Assembly (NCBI GenBank): GCA_017515945.1
Contig: JAFWDX010000235.1
Span: forward strand, 1-13,846
Direction: 5' to 3'
DNA from: Blautia sp.
GTDB taxonomy: Bacteria > Bacillota > Clostridia > Lachnospirales > Lachnospiraceae
Length of the DNA: 13,846 bases
Under the pieces are notes generated by a model. It was given only the letters and a program-made list of their open reading frames with translations, was not told the DNA's origin and made no database searches. The number at the start of each line of letters is the position of its first letter. The first letter of the stretch is position 1. Made by a program: the position numbers and the translations under genes. Below are positions 6,048-13,772 of this stretch, one piece after another.

Positions 6048-6190
6048 TATCTGTTCAGTCATCACCTCATATTTACTGAGAGGTGCATGAGACAAAAGTT
6101 GAACAGCCAAGTCCAGGCGCACTTTCAAAGCGACGAAAGGAGCCTGCACCTGGCCTCATAACTGTGAAGGAGCTTGTGACTGAACAGTTA
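6048..6190 (+). repeat. Family B structured repeat, copy 3
   Basis: The left terminus TATCTGTTCAGTCA and the right terminus TGACTGAACAGTTA are near-perfect inverted repeats. Stem 1 (CACCTC with GAGGTG) and stem 2 (GTCCAGGCGCA with TGCACCTGGCC, 9 of 11 pairs) are kept. The sequence between stem arms, including GCGACGAAAGGAGCC, is as well conserved as the stems. It lies between the apt promoter and the apt start codon. Confidence 0.9.
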
Positions 6191-6233
6191 CAACCGCTCA
6201 ATTGTTCCTGCGAGTGTAGAAGAGGAGTCTGTT

Positions 6234-6758
6234 ATGAAAAAATTAGAAGAATATGTACGCAGTATTCCGGATTTCCCGGAGCCTGGTATTATTTTCCGGG
6301 ATGTGACCAGTGTTCTGCAGGATGCGGATGGTCTGGCCCTGGCGATCGACGAGATGCAGGCCTGCCTTGATGGTATTGACGTCGATGTGATCGCAGGCAC
6401 GGAATCCAGAGGCTTTATCTTTGGTATGCCCATTGCGTATAACCTTCACAAGCCGTTTGTCCTGATCCGCAAGAAAGGCAAGCTTCCATGCGAGACGATT
6501 TCACGTACCTATGATCTGGAGTACGGTACTGCCACGATCGAGATGCATAAAGATTCCATCAAGCCAGGCCAGAAGGTAGCCCTTATCGATGATCTGATCG
6601 CCACGGGCGGTACGATCGAGGCAGCAGCAAAAATGATCGAGGATCTGGGCGGAGAGGTTGTCAAGATCGTCTTCCTGATGGAACTGGCCGGTCTTAAGGG
6701 CAGGGAAAAACTGAAAAATTACGACGTTTCTTCCGTTATCTGCTACGAGGGGAAATAA
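6234..6758 (+). CDS. apt: Adenine phosphoribosyltransferase
   Basis: Apt converts adenine and PRPP to AMP in purine salvage. The 174-residue length is typical. The N-terminal FPEPGIIFRD signature (14-23), the RKKGKLP loop (79-85) and the PRPP-binding motif VALIDDLIATGGT (115-127) are all intact, so the enzyme should be active. GAGGAG lies about 8 bp upstream of the ATG at 6234. It has its own promoter with a long leader containing a family B repeat, and precedes rel by 98 bp; apt-rel adjacency is common in Clostridia and links purine salvage with the purine-nucleotide alarmone system. Confidence 0.96.
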   Translation: MKKLEEYVRSIPDFPEPGIIFRDVTSVLQDADGLALAIDEMQACLDGIDVDVIAGTESRGFIFGMPIAYNLHKPFVLIRKKGKLPCETISRTYDLEYGTATIEMHKDSIKPGQKVALIDDLIATGGTIEAAAKMIEDLGGEVVKIVFLMELAGLKGREKLKNYDVSSVICYEGK

Positions 6759-6856
6759 ACCGGTATAAATGCGGTGGTACCTGCAGCCGAACAGGTCGTC
6801 TGTAATTGACGGCAGATCGTCTGATGTCTGCGTTTCAGATCTTTGTGGAGGTGTAC

Positions 6857-9187
6857 ATGCCAGAAATCATCCAGAATCCGGAAAAAGAAAATATCACCCG
6901 GCCGGAAGAACTCAAGAGGCTTGAATCCGTCCGCAAAGCAGACGCCGCCGTAAAATCGATGAGTGATTTTACGAGCCCGCAGGTCCTTTACGATGAGCTG
7001 ATCCGCAGTATAAATAAATATCATCCGTCCGATGATATCTCTTTGATCCGTAAAGCATATGAAACGGCCAGATCCGCTCATGAAGGCCAGAAAAGAAAAT
7101 CAGGGGAGCCATATATCATCCATCCGCTTTGTGTGGCCATCATACTGGCTGATCTGGAGCTGGACAAGGAGACCATAGCAGCCGGTCTGCTGCACGATGC
7201 GGTGGAAGATACATGGATGACCTATGATGAGGTGGAGAAGGAGTTCGGCTCTGAGGTGGCTCTGCTCGTGGACGGGGTGACTAAACTGGGTCAGCTGTCC
7301 TATTCTCAGGATAAAGTGGAGCTGCAGGCGGAAAACCTGCGCAAAATGTTCCTGGCCATGGCAAAGGACATCCGTGTGATCCTGATCAAACTGGCCGACC
7401 GCCTGCACAACATGCGGACGCTGCAGTACATGCGTCCGGAAAAACAGCAGGAAAAAGCCAGAGAAACCATGGACATCTATGCGCCGATCGCCCAGCGCCT
7501 CGGCATATCAAAGATCAAAGTGGAGCTGGACGATCTGTCGCTCAAATACCTCAAGCCGGATGTCTATTACAGTCTTGTGGAGAAAGTAGCCCTCCGCAAA
7601 AGCACCAGGGAGGAATTTGTCGGCTCGATCGTGCGGACGGTGCATCAGCATATGGAATCAGCCGGGATCCGCGCGCAGGTGGACGGCAGGATCAAGCATT
7701 TCTTCAGCATCTATAAAAAGATGGTCAACCAGAACAAGACCATAGATCAGATCTATGATCTGTTCGCAGTGCGGATCCTGGTGGATACTGTCAAGGACTG
7801 TTATGCGGCGCTTGGTGTCATCCACGAGATGTATACGCCGATCCCTGGCCGTTTCAAAGATTATATCGCGATGCCTAAACCAAATATGTATCAGTCGCTG
7901 CACACGACCCTGATCGGTCCGAATGGCCAGCCCTTTGAGATCCAGATCCGGACCTTCGAGATGCACAAGACTGCGGAATACGGTATCGCGGCTCACTGGA
8001 AATACAAAGAGTCCTCTGATGGCAAAAAGCCCGTGGACAAGAGTGAAGAGGAAAAGCTGAACTGGCTGCGGCAGATCCTGGAATGGCAGCGCGATATGTC
8101 GGATAACAGGGAGTTTATGAGCCTGCTCAAAAATGACCTGGATCTGTTTGCGGATTCCGTGTACTGTTTTACGCCGCAGGGCGATGTCAAGACTCTGCCG
8201 AATGGCTCCACGACGATTGATTTTGCGTACAGTGTGCACAGCGCGGTCGGCAACAAGATGGTCGGGGCGCGCGTCAACGGCAAGCTTGTGCCGATCGAAT
8301 ACAGGATCAACAACGGAGACCGCATCGAGATCATTACCTCCCAGAATTCCCAGGGACCCAGCCGGGACTGGCTCAGTATCGTCAAGAGCACCCAGGCCAA
8401 GAACAAGATCAACCAGTGGTTCAAAAAGGAACTCAAAGAGGACAATATCGTCCGGGGTAAGGAGCTGCTCGCCCAGTATGCCCGGTCCAAAGGCCTGAAG
8501 ATCACGACCTACACCAGACAGCCTTATCTGGATGCTGTTTTGCGTAAATATGGTTTCAGGGACTGGGACTCCGTTCTGGCGGCGATCGGCCACGGAGGCC
8601 TCAAAGAGGGGCAGGTTTTCAACAAGCTCCAGGAAGCCTATGAAAAGGAAAACCGCAAAAACATGACGGATGCCCAGGTGCTTGAAGCTGTGCATGACAA
8701 CGAAGAGCATCTGCGGGTTGCCAAGAGTAAATCCGGTATTGTGGTCAAGGGTATCCATGACGTCGCCGTTCGTTTCTCAAAATGCTGCAATCCGATCCCA
8801 GGCGATGAGATCGTCGGTTTTGTGACCAGGGGGCGGGGGATCACCATACATCGTACAGACTGTGTGAATGTGATCAATATGTCAGATGAGGACAGGAACA
8901 GACTGATCGAGGCGGAGTGGCAGGATGCCGATATCCAGCATACAGAGCAGTATATGGCTGAGATCCGTGTGTTCGCAAACAACCGGACCGGCCTGCTTGT
9001 CGATCTTTCCCGTCTGTTTACGGAAAGAAAGATCGATCTGCGCTCCATCAATTCCAGAGCCACAAAACAGGAAAAAGCGACGATCGCGCTGTCTTTCTTT
9101 GTCGGCAGCAAGGAGGAACTCAATTCCCTGATTGAAAAGATCCGTCAGGTGGAAAGCGTCCTGGATGTGGAGCGGACGACGGGATAA
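6857..9187 (+). CDS. rel: Bifunctional (p)ppGpp synthetase/hydrolase (Rel/SpoT homolog)
   Basis: The long RSH enzyme makes and degrades (p)ppGpp in the stringent response. In the 776-residue product the hydrolase HD domain carries HDAVED (113-118) with His75 and His89 upstream. The synthetase domain carries RFKD (332-335), the bifunctional rather than RelA-only version, and EIQIRT beginning near 361. A TGS domain (about 434-494), a conserved Cys-Cys region with KCCNPIPGD (about 640-650) and a C-terminal ACT domain (about 702-776) follow. Both catalytic halves look intact. The start at 6857 is supported by GGAGGT (6847-6852); an upstream in-frame ATG at 6806 lacks a site of that quality. It is followed after 29 bp by the MBL gene. 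Confidence 0.96.
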   Translation: MPEIIQNPEKENITRPEELKRLESVRKADAAVKSMSDFTSPQVLYDELIRSINKYHPSDDISLIRKAYETARSAHEGQKRKSGEPYIIHPLCVAIILADLELDKETIAAGLLHDAVEDTWMTYDEVEKEFGSEVALLVDGVTKLGQLSYSQDKVELQAENLRKMFLAMAKDIRVILIKLADRLHNMRTLQYMRPEKQQEKARETMDIYAPIAQRLGISKIKVELDDLSLKYLKPDVYYSLVEKVALRKSTREEFVGSIVRTVHQHMESAGIRAQVDGRIKHFFSIYKKMVNQNKTIDQIYDLFAVRILVDTVKDCYAALGVIHEMYTPIPGRFKDYIAMPKPNMYQSLHTTLIGPNGQPFEIQIRTFEMHKTAEYGIAAHWKYKESSDGKKPVDKSEEEKLNWLRQILEWQRDMSDNREFMSLLKNDLDLFADSVYCFTPQGDVKTLPNGSTTIDFAYSVHSAVGNKMVGARVNGKLVPIEYRINNGDRIEIITSQNSQGPSRDWLSIVKSTQAKNKINQWFKKELKEDNIVRGKELLAQYARSKGLKITTYTRQPYLDAVLRKYGFRDWDSVLAAIGHGGLKEGQVFNKLQEAYEKENRKNMTDAQVLEAVHDNEEHLRVAKSKSGIVVKGIHDVAVRFSKCCNPIPGDEIVGFVTRGRGITIHRTDCVNVINMSDEDRNRLIEAEWQDADIQHTEQYMAEIRVFANNRTGLLVDLSRLFTERKIDLRSINSRATKQEKATIALSFFVGSKEELNSLIEKIRQVESVLDVERTTG

Positions 9188-9216
9188 ATCCGGCTGACTG
9201 CCCCAGGAGAAAAGAT

Positions 9217-9864
9217 ATGAAAGCAGTTAATATACAAACCATCGTCGTCGGCGAGATCATGACGAACTGTTACCTGGTATGTAATACGAGTACATCGGAG
9301 TCTTTTATCGTAGATCCCGGAGACGAGGCCGACAGACTGATACACCGGATCGATGCCTCTGGTACCAGGATGTGCGGGATCCTTTTGACCCACGGACATT
9401 TTGATCATATCCTGGCTGTGGATGAGCTCAGAGAGCATTATCATGTACCGGTTTATGCCTTTGCGGATGAGGAGCCGCTGCTGGCGGATCCTGAGAGCAA
9501 TCTTTCCGCAGACAATGGCGTGGATTGTTGTATCCGGGCAGACCATCTGCTTCAGGACGGGGAATGCTTTACCCTGGCAGGATGCAGGATCCGGACGATC
9601 CACACACCGGGCCACACGAAGGGGAGCTGCTGCTATGAGCTGGTTGATGAGGCCGTCCTTTTCAGTGGAGATACCTTGTTCCGGGAAAGTGCCGGGCGGA
9701 CAGACTTTCCGGGAGGAAACCTGGAGCAGCTTCTGAGCAGTATTCACAGACTCGTCAACGATCTTCCGGGAGAAACACGTGTATATCCCGGCCATGATGC
9801 TGCTACGAGCATAGAGATGGAAGCGAGGTACAATCCCTTTGTCTATGATCTGTATTCTTTTTGA
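9217..9864 (+). CDS. MBL-fold metallo-hydrolase (glyoxalase II-like)
   Basis: The 215-residue cytoplasmic protein has the complete metallo-beta-lactamase metal-binding set: THGHFDH (58-64), PGHTKGS with His133, SGDTLF with Asp152 and YPGHD with His193. This arrangement is that of the glyoxalase II-like hydroxyacylglutathione hydrolase subgroup. The actual substrate is unknown, and glutathione use is uncertain in Clostridia. AGGAG (about 9205-9209) is 7 bp before the ATG. It lies between rel and hemZ and overlaps hemZ by 20 bp, implying translational coupling. This position is commonly conserved in Clostridia, but I do not know the functional reason. Confidence 0.92.
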   Translation: MKAVNIQTIVVGEIMTNCYLVCNTSTSESFIVDPGDEADRLIHRIDASGTRMCGILLTHGHFDHILAVDELREHYHVPVYAFADEEPLLADPESNLSADNGVDCCIRADHLLQDGECFTLAGCRIRTIHTPGHTKGSCCYELVDEAVLFSGDTLFRESAGRTDFPGGNLEQLLSSIHRLVNDLPGETRVYPGHDAATSIEMEARYNPFVYDLYSF

Positions 9865-11404
9865 AAACCGCGATTTCGAGCATGATATCTATGAACTGAT
9901 CCGGGCCTTTTATCCGGCGTGGGAGCTGACATGTATATATTCTGACGGAGATGATCCGTCAGAGACAGCGGATCCGGCGGCACTTTTTTTTCATGTCCGG
10001 TATGATGAGGGATCTTTCAGGATCCTCTGCCGGCTGCAGGACTCGTCCACACGTGAGATACAGATCCAAGACGCGGGGCAGACCGGCGATGAAGCCGGGG
10101 ATGCCCTTATTTGTTGTCAGGAGACAGAGGACAGAGAAACCCGCCTGGCTTTACGCCGGGACAATAAGGACAGGATCAAGCATGCCCTGTACCGGCTGCT
10201 GTGCAGCATAACCGGCCGTACCCTTCCCTGGGGGAGTCTCACAGGCATCCGGCCGGTCAAGCTGGCCATGGCCATGCTTGAGGAAGGCGCGGACAGGGAG
10301 GCGGCAGAGACATCGTTTCAGACCCATTATCAGACCAGACCGGAAAAAGCCGCTCTGGCAGTCTCAATCGCTCAGACAGAGCGCAGGCTCCTCAGGGATG
10401 TCGACATGGAGGGAGGATGGAGCCTGTATGCAGGCATTCCATTTTGCCCCAGCATCTGCCTGTACTGCTCTTTCAGCTCCTATCCACTGGGGATCTGGAA
10501 AAAGAGTGTGAACGATTACGTGGACACACTGATCTACGAGATCGGGCAGACCGCCCGGATGATGTCCGCGACCGGCCGCCGCCTGCAGACCATTTATATC
10601 GGGGGAGGCACTCCCACGACGCTGGAGCCGGAACAGCTGGACAGACTCCTTTCAGCTCTGGACAAGGCGTTCGGGTTTGAAGATCTGCTGGAATTTACGG
10701 TTGAGGCCGGACGCCCGGACAGCATAAATGCGGAAAAGCTGGATGTGCTCAGACACTGGCCCATAACCCGGATTTCAGTCAATCCTCAGACCATGAACCA
10801 GGAGACACTGGATCTGATCGGCCGCCGCCATACCGTCGATCAGACAAAAGAAGCATTTTACATGGCCAGGGATCGGGGGTTTGACAATATCAATATGGAT
10901 CTGATCATCGGACTGCCCGGTGAAAACGCTGACATGGTCCGGCATACGCTGGATGAGATCTTCACGCTTTCACCGGACAGCCTGACGGTTCATACGCTGG
11001 CTCTCAAACGGGCGGCAAGACTGAACCTGTTTAAGGACCAATACAGAGAGATTTCCTTTGAGAATAGTCAGCAGATCATGGATATGACAATGGAAACAGC
11101 CGTGAAAATGCAGATGAAGCCTTATTATCTGTACCGGCAGAAGAACATGAACGGTAATTTCGAAAATGTCGGATACGCCAAGGTTGACAAAGCAGGGATT
11201 TACAATATACTGATTATGGAAGAAAAGCAGCCTGTGATTGCAGTGGGAGCCGGAGGCGCGTCAAAACTGGTATATGATTCGGGAAGGCGCCTTGAACGGG
11301 TTGAAAATGTGAAGGACGTTTCCGGCTATATCAACCGGATCGATGAGATGATCGCACGCAAAGAACCTTATATAGCCGCGCTTGGTTTGAGCAAAGGAGA
11401 CTGA
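9845..11404 (+). CDS. hemZ: Coproporphyrinogen dehydrogenase HemZ (radical SAM)
   Basis: HemZ is the HemN-like radical SAM enzyme associated with oxygen-independent coproporphyrinogen oxidation in haem synthesis. The 519-residue protein has an N-terminal domain of about 180 residues not found in HemN, then the 4Fe-4S cluster motif CPSICLYC (Cys201, Cys205, Cys208) and IYIGGGTPTTL (about 251-261), followed by the TIM-barrel body with NINMDLIIGLPGE. ATG 9845 is preferred, but a TTG at 9839 is in frame and neither has a close ribosome binding site; GAGGT at about 9825 and coupling to the overlapping MBL gene probably drive initiation. No other haem genes are adjacent, and some HemZ/HemN-like proteins have other roles, so the exact reaction is inferred. 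Confidence 0.9.
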   Translation: MICILFENRDFEHDIYELIRAFYPAWELTCIYSDGDDPSETADPAALFFHVRYDEGSFRILCRLQDSSTREIQIQDAGQTGDEAGDALICCQETEDRETRLALRRDNKDRIKHALYRLLCSITGRTLPWGSLTGIRPVKLAMAMLEEGADREAAETSFQTHYQTRPEKAALAVSIAQTERRLLRDVDMEGGWSLYAGIPFCPSICLYCSFSSYPLGIWKKSVNDYVDTLIYEIGQTARMMSATGRRLQTIYIGGGTPTTLEPEQLDRLLSALDKAFGFEDLLEFTVEAGRPDSINAEKLDVLRHWPITRISVNPQTMNQETLDLIGRRHTVDQTKEAFYMARDRGFDNINMDLIIGLPGENADMVRHTLDEIFTLSPDSLTVHTLALKRAARLNLFKDQYREISFENSQQIMDMTMETAVKMQMKPYYLYRQKNMNGNFENVGYAKVDKAGIYNILIMEEKQPVIAVGAGGASKLVYDSGRRLERVENVKDVSGYINRIDEMIARKEPYIAALGLSKGD

Positions 11405-11409
11405 TCCTG

Positions 11410-11569
11410 CAGCTGTACAGCCAGCACCTCGCATTTTCGGCAGCGCAGGCGTGCCCTGGCATGTGCGTGGAACAAAACTCAACATCCAGGACCAGACGCA
11501 CTTCCAATGCGACGACAGGAGCCTGTGCGTGGCCTGGTAATTGTGAAGGCGTTTGTGACTGAACAGTTA
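11410..11569 (+). repeat. Family B structured repeat, diverged and expanded copy
   Basis: The right end GTGACTGAACAGTTA and the loop ACTTCCAATGCGACGACAGGAGCC-like segment match the other copies, but the left terminus is eroded (CAGCTGTACAGCCAGCACC). About 16-17 extra bp lie in the stem 1 region, making it 160 bp. Stem 2 is rearranged. It begins 5 bp after the hemZ stop and ends just upstream of the HD-GYP gene. Confidence 0.82.
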
Positions 11570-11614
11570 TGAACATTGATTTTCAAAAACGGGATATTAC
11601 AGGAGGAGAAATAT

Positions 11615-12190
11615 TTGCCGCAGATAATAAATGAGCCGGATGACAGATCACCCCGTTTTGTATCCTTTGACCTGCGCTCTGAACTCAAACACGGGATGGC
11701 CGTGAGCAATCTTGCCTACGAGGTGGCAAAAAGGATAAAGCTGCCGGAAGACCAGTGCTATGAAATCGCCGTGGCCGGCATGCTTCATGATATTGGCAAA
11801 CTCCGCCTGAAGGGATATATATATGGCAAACTGCAGGACCCGATGAAGGTGGAAGAACTCAAATACGTGCGCATGCATTCGCAGCTTGGCTATGAAGTGC
11901 TCAAGGAACAGGGATGTTACTCGGATTTTGTCCTGGAGAGCGTCCTTTATCATCATGAGAACTATGACGGTTCCGGATACCCGGGTAATCTTTCCGGCAA
12001 CGCGATCCCTGTCGGTGCACGGATCATGCGCGTTTGTGATGTTTACTGTGCTTTAAATTCAGATCGTCCGTATCGCAAAGCTTTTGATTCACAGACGGTC
12101 ATGAGGATGATGATCGAGGAGATCAAGCGCTTTGACCTGGAGATTTTTCTGGCCTTTCAGAGAGCGGTACATGACAGCAAAAGAGCTTAG
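11615..12190 (+). CDS. Stand-alone HD-GYP domain protein (probable c-di-GMP phosphodiesterase)
   Basis: The 191-residue protein is essentially only an HD-GYP domain. It has His26, HDIGK (58-62), His88 (RMHSQLG), HHENYDGSGYP (113-123) and the downstream RIMRVCDVYCALNSDRPYR block (136-154), so all signature metal ligands appear intact. HD-GYP enzymes typically hydrolyse cyclic di-GMP (some act on other cyclic dinucleotides). There is no receiver, PAS or membrane domain, so input must come from elsewhere. I chose TTG 11615 because AGGAGGAG (11601-11608) is 6 bp upstream; an earlier in-frame TTG at 11576 would place that site inside the gene. It sits between hemZ and hisS and probably shares the hisS transcript. 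Confidence 0.85.
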   Translation: MPQIINEPDDRSPRFVSFDLRSELKHGMAVSNLAYEVAKRIKLPEDQCYEIAVAGMLHDIGKLRLKGYIYGKLQDPMKVEELKYVRMHSQLGYEVLKEQGCYSDFVLESVLYHHENYDGSGYPGNLSGNAIPVGARIMRVCDVYCALNSDRPYRKAFDSQTVMRMMIEEIKRFDLEIFLAFQRAVHDSKRA

Positions 12191-12212
12191 CGAGGTGCTG
12201 ACTGAACAGTTA
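12191..12212 (-). repeat. Terminal remnant of family B between HD-GYP and hisS
   Basis: These 22 bp are the exact reverse complement of the family B left terminus (TAACTGTTCAGTCAGCACCTCG, as at 4865-4886 in sequence). Nothing else of the repeat is present, except a loose resemblance of the preceding CAAAAGAGCTT to the right-end GAAGGAGCTT. The remnant starts immediately after the HD-GYP stop codon. Confidence 0.7.
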
Positions 12213-12239
12213 TATTATATCTATACACAAGGAGGATAT

Positions 12240-13490
12240 ATGGCATTAAAGAAAAAACCGGTCACAGGCATGAAGGACATCCTGCCTGCTGAAATGGAGA
12301 TCCGCAATTATGTGATGAGCATGATCCGTTCCACTTACGGAACGTTTGGATACCAGTGTATTGAAACGCCCTGCGTGGAGCACATAGAAAACCTGTCCAG
12401 CAAACAGGGCGGAGAAAATGAAAAGCTGATATTCAAAATCCTTAAAAGAGGAGAGAAGCTGAAGCTTGATGAAGCCTCTTCTGAGGCTGATCTTGTGGAC
12501 AGCGGCCTGCGTTATGATCTGACGGTTCCGCTTTCCAGATTCTTTTCCGCCAACTCCGGCGAGCTGCCTGTTCCTTTCAAGGCTTTGCAGATGGGAAATG
12601 TGTGGCGTGCAGATCGTCCGCAGAGAGGTCGTTTCCGTCAGTTCATGCAGTGTGACATAGATATCCTGGGCGAGCCGGGTTATACCGCGGAGATCGACCT
12701 GGTGCTGGCTACGACCACCTTGCTGGACAGGCTTGATTTTAAGGGCTTCTCCATCCGGATCAATGACCGGAGGATCCTCAAGGCCATGGCCGCATACAGC
12801 GGGTTCCCCGAGGAAAGCTGGGATCAGGTATTCATCATTCTGGACAAGATGGATAAGATCGGCCTGGACGGCGTGCGTACAGAGCTTTTGGAGATGGGCT
12901 TTTCAGAAGACAGCGTCCGGACGTATCTGGATATTTTTGAAAAAGTCACACCGGATATCGCCGGCGTTCAGACATGCAGAGAACTGCTGAGGGATGTGCT
13001 CGATGAGACGGTAGCTGCTGAACTTGAGACTATCATCCGTGTGGTGGAAGAAACCCGCAGCGCGGATTTCAGAATGGTCTTTGATCCGACCCTGGTCAGA
13101 GGCATGTCATATTATACAGGACCGATCTTTGAGATCTCCATGGATGAATTCGGGGGAAGCGTGGGCGGCGGAGGCCGCTATGACGAGATGATCGGGCGCT
13201 TTACAGGGGCGTCTACCAGTGCTGTCGGTTTTTCGATTGGCTTTGAGCGGATCGTCATGCTCCTGCTTGAAAGAGGGTATAAGGTCCCGCAGACAGGAGC
13301 CAGAAAAGCTTACCTGCTTGAAAAGAACCTCTCCCCGGATAAACTGACCGAAGTATTCGCGCAGGCTGCCGCCGAGAGAGCGCAGGGCGTTACCGTCAGT
13401 ATCTGCGCGATGAAAAAGAATAAAAAGTTCCAGAAGGATCAGCTTACCGCTGAAGGATATACGGAATTCGTGGAAGTTTTCAATCGGTAA
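12240..13490 (+). CDS. hisS: Histidyl-tRNA synthetase
   Basis: HisRS charges tRNA-His. The 416-residue length is normal. Class II motifs are clear: motif 2 at VWRADRPQRGRFRQF followed by MQCDIDILG (about 121-144), the histidine-specific LVRGMSYYTG (about 285-294), and motif 3 in GGGGRYDEMIGRF (about 309-321). A C-terminal alpha/beta anticodon-binding domain follows. AAGGAGG (12229-12235) is 4 bp before the ATG at 12240. The frame stays open upstream, and an ATG at 12171 would add 23 residues crossing the family B remnant, but the strong ribosome binding site and the family's usual MALKKKPVTGMKDILP start favour 12240. No T-box is visible in the 49-bp gap. It is probably transcribed with the HD-GYP gene. 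Confidence 0.96.
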   Translation: MALKKKPVTGMKDILPAEMEIRNYVMSMIRSTYGTFGYQCIETPCVEHIENLSSKQGGENEKLIFKILKRGEKLKLDEASSEADLVDSGLRYDLTVPLSRFFSANSGELPVPFKALQMGNVWRADRPQRGRFRQFMQCDIDILGEPGYTAEIDLVLATTTLLDRLDFKGFSIRINDRRILKAMAAYSGFPEESWDQVFIILDKMDKIGLDGVRTELLEMGFSEDSVRTYLDIFEKVTPDIAGVQTCRELLRDVLDETVAAELETIIRVVEETRSADFRMVFDPTLVRGMSYYTGPIFEISMDEFGGSVGGGGRYDEMIGRFTGASTSAVGFSIGFERIVMLLLERGYKVPQTGARKAYLLEKNLSPDKLTEVFAQAAAERAQGVTVSICAMKKNKKFQKDQLTAEGYTEFVEVFNR

Positions 13491-13512
13491 TGGCTCAGAG
13501 AGAACTGCGGAC

Positions 13513-13676
13513 GGTGAATGAAACGGGGCAGGCTTTGGGAACGGATTCCTGACGGTCAGTCAGACGGGGCAGGCCCCGGGAACAGACTCCTGACGGTAGA
13601 AAGACGGGGTCAGGCCCCGGTAACAGACTCCTGACGGTAGGAAGACGGGGTCAGGCCCTGGGAACAAACTGTGAAC
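13513..13676 (+). repeat. Four degenerate 41-bp tandem repeats
   Basis: Units start at 13513, 13554, 13595 and 13636, each 41 bp. Shared core: ACGGGG(T)CAGGC..GG.AACAGACTCCTGACGG-like, with units 2 and 3 most alike. The fourth unit forms part of the left arm of the palindrome at 13644-13762. The repeats start 22 bp after the hisS stop codon and contain no gene I can recognise. Confidence 0.85.
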
Positions 13677-13762
13677 GGCGCGTTCATGGTTTGTACATGT
13701 GGACCACATGTACAAATCATGAACGCGCCGTTCACAGTTTGTTCCCAGGGCCTGACCCCATC
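13644..13762. repeat. Near-perfect 119-bp palindrome between convergent genes
   Basis: Arms of 59 bp (13644-13702 and 13704-13762) are complementary at 57 positions, with a single A (13703) at the centre. The outer part contains GGGGTCAGGCCCTGGGAAC, shared with the upstream tandem repeats; the inner part is unique. Lying between hisS and a convergent - strand gene, it could stop transcription from both sides as RNA, although no T-tract follows either arm. Confidence 0.92.
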
Positions 13763-13772
13763 CTCTCCCCCG

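Noticed and set aside
6083..6370. A + strand frame through the family B repeat into apt.
   Set aside because: It overlaps apt in another frame. Equivalent frames in the other repeat copies are broken by single-base insertion or deletion, so the repeat is not convincingly protein-coding.
6770..6795. GCGGTGGTACCTGC resembles the T-box core.
   Set aside because: Only the central GGTGGTACC matches; the flanking consensus, specifier stem and terminator/antiterminator are absent, and the downstream gene is rel rather than an aminoacyl-tRNA synthetase or amino acid gene.
7658..8758. Long (366-codon) open frame on the - strand.
   Set aside because: It lies wholly opposite the conserved rel coding sequence and resembles no family; it is a shadow of codon usage.
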